Source: Cenococcum geophilum 1.58 (Eukaryota > Ascomycota > Dothideomycetes > Gloniales > Gloniaceae). Taken from it: 64,000 bases of DNA. The position numbers were made by a program, and so were the translations under genes. The notes under the pieces are model-generated. The model was given only the letters and a program-made list of their open reading frames with translations, was not told the DNA's origin and did no database searches. Positions 11,520-23,599 of this stretch are shown here, in pieces. Numbering within the stretch: position 1 is the first letter of the stretch; each line of letters begins with the position of its first letter. The DNA is taken from assembly GCA_001692895.1 (NCBI GenBank), contig KV748201.1, forward strand, positions 620,001 to 684,000, written 5' to 3'.

Positions 11520-14500
11520 GCTCCGCTTACAGTACTTATTTAATAGTTATTAATAATTCTTAAGTTCTGTCTTATATTTCTATTTATTATACTTATTTAG
11601 CTATTTTAGCTATTTAATAAGGCACTATAGTTATCTAGTATAATCCTAGTAGGCGATAATTACTTCTACTTTCTAGCTACCTTTCTTAAGCTCTTCTACT
11701 ACTAGGGGTTAAAACCTGGGCGTAACCTATAAGGCTCTAATAGGGAGATATAGAAGACTGGGTAGAGCTATACTATAGTAGGTGGGAGCTCTAGCTTATA
11801 TACTTACTACCCTACGCGCTTTAGGATCTAAAACGGTCCTATAAACTTATAGTTAAGCTTTTTATAGGGATGTTTTATGTGGATGTTCTTGGAAGAGAGT
11901 AGGACTTATTTACTAACGGCGAAATGCTTAGCTAGATAGTGATAATTATAGTATTTTACCTAAAGCTATTAGGCGTACATTATTGACGCCGCCGCTACCT
12001 TATATATAAGGCGCAGGCATTATAGATACGTCTTTACAAGTTTAACATTTATTAACTTAGATCCCTCCCTATCTTATTAGGCGTCTTAAACGCCATCCGG
12101 GACTCCGTTTAGGATATTTAGTAGCTAGCTATAGGCGAGCTTAATAGGGGAATGCTTTGTTATAGTATAAACCTTAGAGTTATAGGCAAAGGCTACTTTT
12201 TTAAGTAAGGAGGCCTAATTAGACTGTTCCTAGTTCGTAAATATATATAGGTATATCTTAAGCTCCTAGTTCTAACGCTCCGTCTAACTATCTATCTATA
12301 GGTAGAATATAGTGCTAAGTTTACGTTAAACGCGGAGATAGTAGTATATAGTGCTTTAGTACTCGCTTATAAATATACTACCCTTATTATTAATAATATT
12401 ATCTAGAGGCCCTATCCATATAAAGACTCTAAATAAGAGTTCTGCGAGTTGTGTAGTATTAATTATCTTATATACTAGATAGTAGTACACTAGCTTTATA
12501 AAACGGTCTATAAGGATAAGGATGGAGTTATACTCTACACTATTAGGAGTCTTAGACTCTAAGAGATCTATAATAAAGTTAAGTAAATAATGCCGCTAGG
12601 CTTAGGTGGGGACCTAAAGAGGCTATAGCTTACTATAGAGTTTATAGTGGCGCGATTTAGAGCGTTAGTGGGTATTATAATTATCTAGGTATTTATAAAG
12701 GTCCTAGGTAAGGCCGTTTTAAGTATACTTTCGCGCAATTACCTTAAAAGTATAGTTAAACCTATAGTGGCCGCCTATAGGATTTTTATAATTCCGCTTA
12801 AGGATATCCTATTATAGTAGTATATAATTTAGCACCTAGATTTTATTATTTTACTTTAGGAGTCCTTAATTATTAAGGGTATAATTCTTATTACGGGTAG
12901 GAACTTAATTCTAAGTTAACTAATTATATATAAAGCGTGTAAAGGCGTCCCTTTTTTATACTCTATAAATAAAATTAGCTAGTAACTTAGGGGGGTATTC
13001 CATAAACGCTGTTTTGGCTAAAGCAGCTATTACTACTTCTTGCTATAGCACAAGACTTTATATAAAGTCGGTGCTAGCGAAGTAATATATAATATATAGG
13101 TGACTTACTAAGTTGTTATAGGGGACTATAGCCTAGGCTAAGGGGTCTTCCCTAGGGTTAAGCGCTATTAGGCTAGTTAAAGTAGTCTTAGAGAGAATAG
13201 TAGGACACTCTAATCCGCCGGCGCTAAGTTTATAAGGGTTGCTTATATACTATATATATGCTACTTACTAGTGTAGTATAATAGCACTGGGGCCGCTTAT
13301 AAGGCCTATAACCCGCAACTTTTACTACAATATAGGTAGTATAGTATTAAGGAGTGTCCTCTTACTACTATCTTTAAAGCCTTTAATATAATCCAGGCGC
13401 CGGAATAGTGCGTTAGTAAAATTTACTTTACCTAGCTTATATTTAATTTTAAAATTAAACTTAGCTAGTTCCTTAGCGTACTAGGCCTAGTAAGTAGATA
13501 AGCTTTTAGTGGTTATAAAGTACCTAAGATTATTATAATTGTAGAGTATATATGTTATATACGCGGCGTATTTAAGGTAATAGCGCTACGTCTTAAAGTA
13601 TTATACTATAGCGAGCAGTTCTTTATTATATATATTATACTATACTTTTAGGCTAGTAAGCTTTTAACCATAATAAGTAATCAGGTGCTAGTGGAGTTGG
13701 TCTCCCTATCCTAAAGGCTATAGAAGTATACCACTATAGGCATAATTAGAAGCGTTAGTAATTACTATTAAGGGTAAATTTAGGTTAAAGTAATAAAGCA
13801 GCGGAGCCTATATAAACGCAACGCGTAGCTTATAAAACGCCTACTAAGCGTCATTAAGCCAGGACTAAGGTTGGTACTATTTAGTAGGCCCTTTTAGCTT
13901 ACGCTTTTACTTCTTCTCCCTATCTAACCTTAGGTCGCGATACGCCTATATAAGATATATATATAAGAGGTATACGGTATCTAAATAGTTCTAGATAAAT
14001 CGCCTATAAAAGTTAGTAAAGCTAAGAAAGACCTAGATATCCCTATAGGACTTAGGCTTAGGCTATTCCTTAATAGCTTTTACGCGGTTAGGGTCTATTA
14101 TAATACCCTTAAGAGTAATAATAAAGCCTAGGAACTTAACGATCTTAGTATAAAAGATATATTTTAATAGTTTAGTATATAAGCCCTAAGCACGGAGCTA
14201 TTATAGTACCTACTTAATATGCTTAACGTGCTTATCCTTATTATTTAAGTAGATAAAAATATTATCTAGGTAAACTATATAGATAGTATCTACTAGGGTT
14301 TCTAGAGCTTTATAAATATAGCTCTAGAATATTATAGGGGCGTTAGTAAGACTAAAGGGTATTACTAAGTATTTAAAGTAACTATAACGTGTCTTAAATG
14401 CGGTCTTCTATTTATCTCCCTTTTTAATGCAAATCTTATAGTACGCATTATAAAGATCTAGCTTTATAAATATCTTCGCATAGCTAAGCCTATTAAAGAG

Positions 14501-14800
14501 TTTACTAACTAGCGATAGGGGGTACCGGTTCTTAATCGTGATCTTATTTAGGCGTCTATAGTTAACATATAGCCGTATTATACTGTCTACTTTTAGTATA
14601 AAGAGGATAGGCGCTCTAGTAGGTGACTTTCTAGGCTTAATCTAGCCCTTTTTAAGAGTACTATCTAGGTACTCTTATAAGATCTATAACTCTTTCTATA
14701 AGAGGTTATAGAGGGGTATTTATAGTAGCGTCTTGCCTTTTTCTAAGTCGATTATATAGTTGTACTTAGAGTTCTATAGTAGTATACTTACTAGCTTATT
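11520..14800 (-). pseudogene. Gypsy A pol (RT, RNase H, integrase) remnant
   Basis: Reverse transcriptase is at about 14640-14070: SPTRAPILFI, LYVNYRRLNKITIKNRYPL, VIPFSLTNAP, and VYLDNIFIYLN in place of YxDDI. The integrase core is at about 12525-12155: ILILIDRFIKLVYYYLVYKI, NNKGSIFISEY, YNSKVY. The integrase tail is at 11870-11690 (LNYKFIGPF, LYPVFYISLLEPYRLRPGF, the usual HPVFHVSLLEP region). Sequence left of 11690 may hold a degraded chromodomain. Many stops; catalytic D to N changes. The start of pol is cut by Gypsy B at 14812. Confidence 0.75.
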
Positions 14801-14812
14801 AGAGAAGATATT

Positions 14813-15004
14813 TATTACAGAACCCCACCACAGGGGCCTCCATAGGAGAGCCCCGTGCTCTCGCGTACACCTTACGTATAGCTTATGTTAGCTACGCGTA
14901 GGTATATTACCTCCTTACGCCCTCGACCCTTACGATCAATCGCGCAACGTCTTATAGACTCCTCGAATACATACGTCTTATAGCCACTGCCCCGTCCCAT
15001 AATA
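14813..15004 (+). repeat. Gypsy B 5' LTR, 192 bp
   Basis: Begins TATTACAG where the 3' LTR has TGTTATGG (two G-to-A differences). Ends CCCATAATA where the 3' LTR has CCCGTGATA. Shares GGGGCCTC and GGTATATTACCTCC with the 3' LTR. Confidence 0.88.
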
Positions 15005-15225
15005 TTACGTTACGCCTTTTTACCACTAACACCCAGCCTACAACCAATTCTACGTCTCTGTAATACTATAGGCGCTACTAAAAGCAGCGTACCTACGAGT
15101 TACCTCACTTTATACTTCCAAGGAACCTATAATAGTAAGATAATATTCCTTACTAGCCACTATATTAAACCCAAAGAACAATCCAATACCTATACTTAAC
15201 CTATAACGCCAATTAATCCCAAAAG

Positions 15226-16720
15226 AATTTGATTTATTAGCCCTAGCCTTAACCCCTAAGGAGATAGACACTAATAATGTCTTATCTTTTATTAACTATA
15301 TAACTACGGACAAGCAAGCGGAAGGGCTACTACCCATTAAAATCGAAATATAAGACACTAAGACGTTTGTAAAAATAGTAGCACGAGAACCTAATAAATA
15401 CTACCGCCTTCTATAGAACTACTACCTAAAGCTTATATAAGCCGAGATGCGTGCTGCTTAAGATCGCAATATCATCTAAGACCTACAAGCTCGCGAGGCG
15501 CTTACTAACAACACGCGTTAAGAAACTAAAAACGACCTCCGTGTGTCTAAACGCGACGTCTAACAGTTAAAGAAGGCTAAGATTGTACTTATTGCTATAG
15601 TTACTAAAAGAGAAGGCACAATTAAATACCTATAATCTTAGCTTAATGAGCACATTCGTAACAACGCTAGACACCTCTCTACTGCATATAACGCCACTTA
15701 AGTTTCTACGCCCCTGGCAACTTTACCTACTTAATACTTAACGGAGGGTTAGCGCCAAGCAGCCTTACCTAATAGAAACCCCTACCAAAGCAATAATAAA
15801 AGCTATAACAACCGAACCTAAGCTACTACTATAGGGTCTAATGCACGTTACCTTAATCCCCTAGTTTTCTAGGGAGACCGCAAAGAATACAGCCACTAGA
15901 AGATATAAATCCGTAAGAAACTAACTTAGAGCGCCTGCCTTTTTCCTACAGAAGATACTAAGATTAGTTACATTATTAGGTAAATAAAGGGTACACTATT
16001 TAACAGACTCTTCGCCTAATAGGAGACCAATAGCCCCTAGAAGTGGCAGTCCTACTAAAAAGTCCTTAATAATCTTAACCTAATATACCGCGACTATAAC
16101 CTACTAGCCACCAACCGAGCTAAACTATATGCCCTAAAGATAAGCCCCACTAAATTATTTAACGAGTTCTATATTAAATTCCAGGAATATACTAGAGCCC
16201 TTACCTAAGACAATACTAAAGACCAGGAAGATCTCTTTAAAAAAGTCACTTATCGCCTTAATTACGCAGCCGCTAACCATAACTACAATAATATTTATAA
16301 TATAGTAGCAGCTATACAGAAGATTAAACAATAACTAAATTAGATCGCTACTATAAACCCCCGCCCGAAGACCTCCCTATAGAAGCCCTTCGGACCTACC
16401 AAACCACTAACGCCTACTACTCTAAGCAACACTACTGGTCCTAATATTGATCTTTCTATACTAACCTTCCCGCAGAAGCTACTAGACGGAGAACGCGAGC
16501 TACTCCGGAAGCTAAAGCGTTGCTATAAATATTATTAAGAAGGCTATTATAGCTATAGCCCAAACTGCCTAATAGCTAGGTTTAGTAGCTATTGCCTAAC
16601 ACCTAACCTAGTACCTTAAACACTAAATACGTTGCTATATACCACTACCGTATAAGATAAAGACGCAGTAATAGCGGTAAAATTAGATACGGAAATAGAA
16701 AACGCTAAGTTCTAGCCCTA
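15226..16720 (+). pseudogene. Gypsy B Gag remnant
   Basis: From about 15226 the frame reads a Gag-like protein with a helical, lysine/glutamate-rich part near 15350-15650 and a capsid-like part near 15980-16330 (for example KLFNEFYIKFQEYTRALT). Near 16520-16570 a knuckle-like segment reads CYKYYxEGYYSYSPNC, with C-to-Y and H-to-Y changes. Frame breaks and stops are frequent, so exact ends are not defined. Confidence 0.5.
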
Positions 16721-16839
16721 AGTCATAGGTTAGGACGCCCTAATAATAAGGGGATCTATATATCGGCCTGCTTAATAGATAACTTAGTAAAGATAAATAG
16801 ACGGAAATAGATAGTTTTACCTATAATAGGAACTACTAC

Positions 16840-19800
16840 CAAAAAACAATATAAAAGCCGTTCTATAATTAATTACGGAGCTACTAATAAATTTATAGAT
16901 ACCTAATTCGTATACACTTATAACCTATCTACCTTACCCCTTACTAAAGCCCGCGCCCTATAACTCGCTAACGGTAGTTATACTATACAGAAGATTACCT
17001 ATATAGTATAACTCCACCTAGATATAAATAGGCACCAGGAAGAACTTTAGGCCTATATTATACCACTTACTAACTACCCTATTATCCTTAGAATGAACTA
17101 GCTTAAATAACACAACCCCGCCATTAACTGGAAAAAGAGAGAAGTAACCTTTAACTCTAAATACTGTAGAGAGACCTGCCTAGGACATGGCCTAGCTACC
17201 TCTATCTACTCCCCAAGATACCAACCCAAGGAACCCCTTATTACCCTACCTATAACCAACTGCCACCATATAAGTGCCGCGGCCTTCTACCATATAGTAC
17301 GTAGGAAAGGCTAGACCGTTACTACAGCCTCCTAATTATAACTATATAAGCTTAATAAAGAATAGGACCACGTCCTCTATAGTAATAGGATAGACATAGT
17401 CAACCTTTTAAAAAACAATGCCCCCACAGAACTCTACGGACTTTTACCTTTAGACTTTAAGAAGTTTATAAAGCTTAAAAAAGGACTTACTAANAANGAA
17501 CTCCGNAAGCTCCTCCCNAAGAGGTACTATAACTTTANNAACNTNTNCTTANAAAAGAGCGNAGATATACTCCCCCCATATTAACCTAATAACTATACCA
17601 TTAATATTAAATAAGGAAAAACGCCACCCTATAAGAGACCCTATTTAATATTAAAAAACAAACTTCTAGTTGTTAAAAAGTATATCAACAAACACCTTAA
17701 TAAAGGGTTTATTTGCCCCAGTATGTCCCTAGCAGCCGCCCCTATCCTCCTTACTAAGAAGCCAGGAAGAGGTATTTAATTCTATGTTAACTATAGAGGA
17801 CTTAACGCTATTATAATTAAGAACCAATACCCCGTACCACTTATATATAAGACTTTTAAGCGGCTTAGCTAAGCCAAAATCTATACTAAGCTTAATATTA
17901 TTACCGCCTTTAACCGCCTCTAAATATAAGAAGGTAATAAATAGAAAACCGCATTTACATTACGCTTTGGCCAATTTAAATATACTATCATGCCCTTTAG
18001 TATATATAACGGCCTAGGCAGCTTCCAAAGCTATATTAATAACGCCTTATAGGACTACCTTAATAACTTCTACTCTACGTACCTAGACGATATACTTATT
18101 TATAGTAATAACCCTTTTAAGCATACTAAGCACGTTTAAAAGGTCCTACAGCGCCTTAGGGACGTAGGACTTTATATTAATTTAAAGAAGTGCAAATTCT
18201 TAGTCACAGAAGTAAAATACCTTAGACTAATTATCACTACTAAGGGTGTCCGTATAGACCCTAAGAAGGTATATATAATTACCAAATAGCAAACCCCTAA
18301 CTGTATTAAAGACGTATAAGCTTTCCTTAGTTTTGCTAACTTCTATTAAAAATTTATATATAACTTCTTAGGTATTATAGCACTACTTATAGCAATAATG
18401 TGAACGAAGGGCCTTTCCGTAAAAGGAAGAAAAATATATCTACGTTTTATCTGGACGCCTAAATACAAGAAGGCGTTCTAAGACCTTAAAGATACTTTTA
18501 CTAAAGCACCTATCCTAGCTCACTTTATACCAGGACGATAACTCTATCTTAAGACTAACTCCTCAGACTATATTAACGCAGGCGTCCTCTCCCAGATAGG
18601 CAACAACGGTCTTCTTTACCTAGTTATATTCTATTCGTCTAAGCTTATACTATAAGAATATAACTACGAGATCTATAATAAGGAACTTCTTACGATTATA
18701 TAAGCGTTTAAGGAATTCTAACCGGAACTCTCCTTAGCAGAACCTAACTAGCCAACTGAAGTCCTTACGGATTATCACAACCTTAAGTACTTTATAACTA
18801 TAAAACAGCTAAACTAACGCCAAGCACGCTAGAACGAGTTCCTCTCTAGTTTTAACTTTAAAATTGTATATAGGCCAGGAGTATAAGGTACTAAGCCTAA
18901 TAGCCTAACACGCCGCTTATAAGACCTTCCTTAGTCTAAAGATAACCCCTGCAACCAGTTCTAATAATAGACAATCCTAAAAGCACGGAATTTAGCCCTA
19001 GGTATGCTACCTATAATAGAGCTAACTGTACCTTAGCTCCACACTACAGAACTAGAATCACCTTCCGAAATCAACGAGCTTATTACCACGGTATATAACA
19101 CCTCTGTTGACCTATTACTATATTAACTTATTGCCGTAAAGACTGCTGGCGCCTATACGCTACCGACTAAATTCTAAAGCTTAGGCTAGATTAATATGGC
19201 AGCCTTAGAAGTAAAAGAGAATAGGCTTTATTATAGAGGCCGTCTATTTATCCCTAACTTAGAAAATCTACAACGGCAACTAATCTAAATGGCCCACGAC
19301 CTCTAATTAAGCGGCTACCTAGGCAGAGGAGGAACCTATGAGCTTCTTAGCCGATACTACTTCTGGCCTAAAATAATAGACTTAGTTAAACGCTTTATAG
19401 GCGCCTGCTATAGTTATAAGCGCGCTAAGGCCTTTAATATAAAGTACTAAGGACTACTATACCCTCTACTAGTACCTATATAACAATAGGCAGATATCGC
19501 TATAGATTTTGTTGTTAACCTACTACCCTATAAGCGACATAGCCGTACCTATAAGAACATCCTTATGATAATATGCCGACTTATAAAAGAGCGCTACTAC
19601 GTCCTAACCAAAGGCGTAGCCGTTAGCAATGTTACTAACGCCTTCCTTCGCGAAATCTACCGATTATATGGGTTACCTAACTTAATTACGTCTAACCAAG
19701 GTATATAGTTCGGCTCTAATATATAAAGACAAATCTGCTAACGCCTTGGCATCTCTATTAAGATATCTATATCCTTCCACTATAAAACTGCTGGGCAACT

Positions 19801-20690
19801 GGAAAACGCTAATGCTAGTATAAAAGCGTACCTACGATAGGTAGTCGCCTATAGTTAAGATAACTGGGTAAATTACCTCCTACTAGGTGAATTCGCAGCG
19901 AATAACCACGTCTTAACTACTATAGGACTTACCCCGTTCTTCGCGAATAAGGGATATTACCCCTAATCTAGTATAGAACCACTAGAACCTATTAATAAAA
20001 AACTGCCATATAGAAAACGCCTTAAGATGCTACTTACCGACTAGCATGCAGACCGTATAAAAAATCTACTTAACTACTACAAGGGAGAAATGGCCTAGGC
20101 TTAAGCAAAGCAGGCCTACTTCGCCGACTATCATAGAACGCCACTACCGGAGATGCGTATTAGCGACTGGGTATAGCTAAATGCACGTAATATCTCTATA
20201 TAGAGGCCTATAAAGTCACTTAATTATAAGAACCTTGGCCCCTACCCAATTAAATAAGTCATTAATAGGGGAGCCGTATATAAGCTAGAGCTCCTGCCTG
20301 CCCTAGCCACCCGCGGGATATAGCCTGTATTTTACCTATAGCTACTACACCTTCACTAGCCTAACCCCTTACCGGGGTAGACACAGCCCGAACCCCCACT
20401 AGTACTAATCTAAGATAAGAACGAAGACGAGAACCATGAGGAGTGGACTATTAAACGAATTATTAACTCTAAATACTTTGGCAAAGGTAGAGGATGACGG
20501 CTCTACTACAGAGCTATATACACAGGATTTAACATAGATTAGCCAAAATAGTAACTATAGGAAGACTTTAAAAATGCAAAGGATCTAATCAGCGACTTTT
20601 ACTACGCGAACCTATAGAAACCGGGCCTAAGCAGAGATTTTATACCTAATCCTCTATAGGAGCCCTTATAGAGTTAAACCGTTGTACATT
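16840..20690 (+). pseudogene. Gypsy B pol with chromodomain-like tail
   Basis: Protease is near 16866-17110 (INYGATNKFIDT, where D/SGAT would be active). RT is at about 17640-18330 (FYVNYRGLNAIIIKNQYPVP, MPFSIYNGLGSFQ, YLDDILIYSN with both aspartates kept). RNase H is at about 18470-18930 (YLKTNSSDYINAGVL). Integrase is at about 19290-20080 (GYLGRGGTYELLSRYYFWP, ADIAIDFV, SNQGIxFGS, ENANASIKAYLR). A chromodomain-like stretch is at 20430-20600 (EEWTIKRIINSKYFG, YRAIYTGF). Several stops disrupt the frame. The tail would have bound histone marks and steered integration. Confidence 0.8.
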
Positions 20691-20964
20691 GCTATATAGG
20701 GGCAAATTACCATTAGATTGCCGTTAGATTGCGGTAAAGTGCGATTACGTAACCGGAATATCGTTAAGATGTCCAGGAACTTTAACCGGCGGTCAAAGTT
20801 ATCTAATTGGTCGGATTCTTAAATGCCAAGCCTTATTACATAACGTTGTTTCAAGCCTTTAGCAATACCCCCCTTTCTTCTTTTCTATACCCTAAGTGTC
20901 CCTTCTATATATATATAGTAACTATAGCGTCGCCAGAGCTCCGCCTCTATAGGAGGGGGGGTAG

Positions 20965-21156
20965 TGTTATGGAACCCCACCGCAGGGGCCTCTATAGGAG
21001 AGCCCCGTGCTTTTGCGTACACCTCGTGTATAGCTTATGTCAGCTACGCGTAGGTATATTACCTCCTTACGCCCTCAACCCTTACAATCGATCGCGCAAC
21101 GTCTTATAGACTCCTTAAATACATACGTTTTGTAGCCACTGCCCCGTCCCGTGATA
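20965..21156 (+). repeat. Gypsy B 3' LTR, 192 bp
   Basis: Begins TGTTATGGAACCCCACC and ends CCGTGATA, followed by TSD ATATT. It retains more CpA and TpG than the 5' copy, so it is the less RIP-damaged LTR of the pair. The plus-strand frame at 20807-21109 that runs into it is fortuitous. Confidence 0.88.
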
Positions 21157-21161
21157 ATATT

Positions 21162-23214
21162 AATTTCCTCCTTATATATATCTGGTAGGCCAGGGGCTAT
21201 AGAGGTTAAAGCGACTATTATATAATAGTGTGCTTCTAAAAGCTAGTAAAGAAAAGGGTACAGCCAATATATATTTCGTAGGTATACTTATACTAAGAGT
21301 GTATATAGCTCTATTATAGTATACTTAATAGTTTTAGGGTTTTAATTACCTCCCCTTTACGTATAGGTAGTCTGCGCTAGCACTAGAGGGTCTTTATAGG
21401 TACTTGCTACTAGTAACGGCAGGTCCTCTACTATATTTATAACCGGTATCTCTACGTCTAGAGGGTCTATATAGGTACTCGCTGCTAGTAACAATAGGTC
21501 CTCTATTATGTTTATAACCGGCGTAAAAAAGAAATCTTTTAGCTATAGCGAATAGACTATTTCACTAGCCTTAATATCTGCTAGGAGAGCGTTAAGGGTA
21601 ACTATTTAGAGGCGTCTAGGGTCTAAAGTACTTTAGATAAACTATCTAGAACGGAAGCTAATTAATAGATCTGCTTCCGCAAGCCAATCCTATCTAAGAA
21701 CTATATTATAACTATTAAATAAGCCGCCCTAAAAGGTCTACGGGCTAATAGTGCGAGAGGTACCTTAGGAGTCGCTAGTAGTAACTATTAGATTATAAGC
21801 ATCTCGGATTATTATCTTATTGCTATTAAGGAAACATATAATAGGTTTACGTAAATATAGCGCGTAGTGTATAGGTAGGCTAAACCTATAGACGATATTT
21901 TAATTAATAAGGTTAATTTGGCACCTATTGTTATATAAAGTATATAGGCGGACTTTACCCTAGGGCGTATCTATTGCAATATATACTATAATACGTTTCT
22001 TCTCTCCCTCTATATTAGGCCCTAGTTATAGTTAAAAGAGATACGCTACTAGGGCTTTAGGTTTTCCAAAGGCTAAGCTAACTTCTCTTTAGCCTACTTC
22101 TAGTATTCCTTATAGTAGCCGCCTACGGTCCTTTAACTTATATGCGTAGTACTAGCGTTTAGGGGGTCCCCTAAGCTGTCCAGCTTTTTAGTAATCTCCC
22201 TAGGAGTTTACTTAAAGCGTCGCCCTTTTTAGGTTCTATTCCCTAAGCCTAAGTCTATAAAGCCTATACTATAACCACGCTTTAAGCGCAAGGATCTGCT
22301 ATTGCCCCCTATACGGTCTTCCGTAAGCTTTATAGTGTTAAGTAGTTACTCTATACGGTGGATTTTAGCAAAGAGGTCTTTAGCGGTTTTTACCCGTTTA
22401 ATAAAGTTTTAGCGGAAGAGCTCTACTTATAGGTAAGCTGGGAGGCATAAGAACCAAAAGTCTACCTATTACTTAGGATTGATAAAGGGGGTATATAAGA
22501 AGCGGTCCTCTAAGCTATATATATGGGCTAGGAAGACGTTAAACCTCTAGTTCTCCTTTATAATAGCTATATAGTATATAGTAGCATTATTAAAGCGCCT
22601 AACTATAGGGTTCCTAATTTAGTCTTAGACTATAGTCTTAAACTTTTCCTATAGTAAAGGACCCTTATCCTTAGTGCCTAACCGGTAATAAACTAGTTAG
22701 GTAATTATCTTCTCTTTTATAAGACCTTTAATAGCCTAGCGCGTGCGTTACTTACAGTTATAGTTAGCGTTATTGACCTTAAATTAGTTCTTAACTGCGG
22801 TAATCTACCGGTTAAAATGCTGTTAAGTAGTACCGCTAATATTAGGTAGTAATTTCTTAACTAGGGCGTTAAGATTTGTTCGGCGTATATGTTCGCTATA
22901 TAACTTATACTCTTTACTAAAGAGGCAACGGGAGGGCTTTATTAAATTAATAATGCTTTATAAGTTAGCTATTTTCTTAGCCAGCTTATCTAGCTTCTTT
23001 ATATTAGCAGTATTAGGTAGGATACTAGTAATCTTACTAAGCTCCTATTAAGCCTAAGTATATAAGTTAAACTAATTTCTAACGTTTATAGATATCTAAT
23101 CGTTTTAAGGGTTAGAAAGTGGCTTAAATACTACTAGTATACTTCTAGCGGTTTTGTCTATACTAGATCCTAAGGCGTTTTATAATCATATTACTAGCAT
23201 ATTACCATTAGGTG
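21162..23214 (-). pseudogene. Gypsy A gag region, cut by Gypsy C
   Basis: On the minus strand the frame near 22770-22330 reads a Gag-like protein (AIKGLIKEKIIT, VRRFNNATIYYIAIIKEN, FLAHIYSLEDRFLYTPFINP). This lies 5' of Gypsy A's RT once Gypsy B is removed. Gypsy C sits at the right end; its TSD reads CAGGC at 23215-23219 and TAGGC at 31851-31855. Stop-rich. Confidence 0.55.
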
Positions 23215-23219
23215 CAGGC

Positions 23220-23444
23220 TGTTAGCGACTTAGTTAATCGAGGCATGAGTACGGTAAGAGGGACACGCGAGCCTATATAATTGGATTGTCTATAAACGAG
23301 AATCTAAAGCTAGAGAAAGGAAAGGAAAAGAAGAGCAGCGCCGGTTAAGGTAGGGTTCTTTTATATAGTCCTCTAGTTATATAACCGCAAAGTTCTACCA
23401 AGTTCTGCCATTAAGTTCTGCTGTTTTCTGCCAGTGCCGTAATA
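23220..23444 (-). repeat. Gypsy C left (3') LTR
   Basis: Starts TGTTAGCGACTTAGTTAATC and ends GCCGTAATA. The CACGTG-containing site of the right LTR (TCACGTGA, 31783-31790) reads TTATATAA here (23377-23384), so this LTR is the more RIP-mutated of the two. Confidence 0.9.
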
Positions 23445-23599
23445 TTACCCCCCCCTCTACAAAAGCCTGCCCTTAGGCTTTATATATCCGTATTATACCT
23501 ATAGGGCATTTTTATCTTTATGTTCTTCCAGTAGCCTATTATCTTCGCTATACTAGCACTCTATCTACTTATCTAGGTACTTTAGGGGTCCTAGTTTAC

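Larger units (their letters stand above)
14813..21156 (+). mobile_element. Gypsy B, complete 6.3 kb element
   Basis: Two 192 bp LTRs (14813-15004, 20965-21156) and TSD ATATT (14808-14812, 21157-21161) define it. It lies in Gypsy A in the opposite orientation. Internal order is gag with knuckle, protease, RT, RNase H, integrase and a chromodomain-like tail, i.e. a chromovirus. A polypurine run (AGGAGGGGGGG, about 20952-20962) precedes the 3' LTR. RIP is clear but milder than in Gypsy A. N bases occur at 17494-17561. Confidence 0.88.

Noticed and set aside
20807..21109. 100-codon plus-strand ORF
   Set aside because: Crosses from the Gypsy B 3' untranslated region into its LTR.
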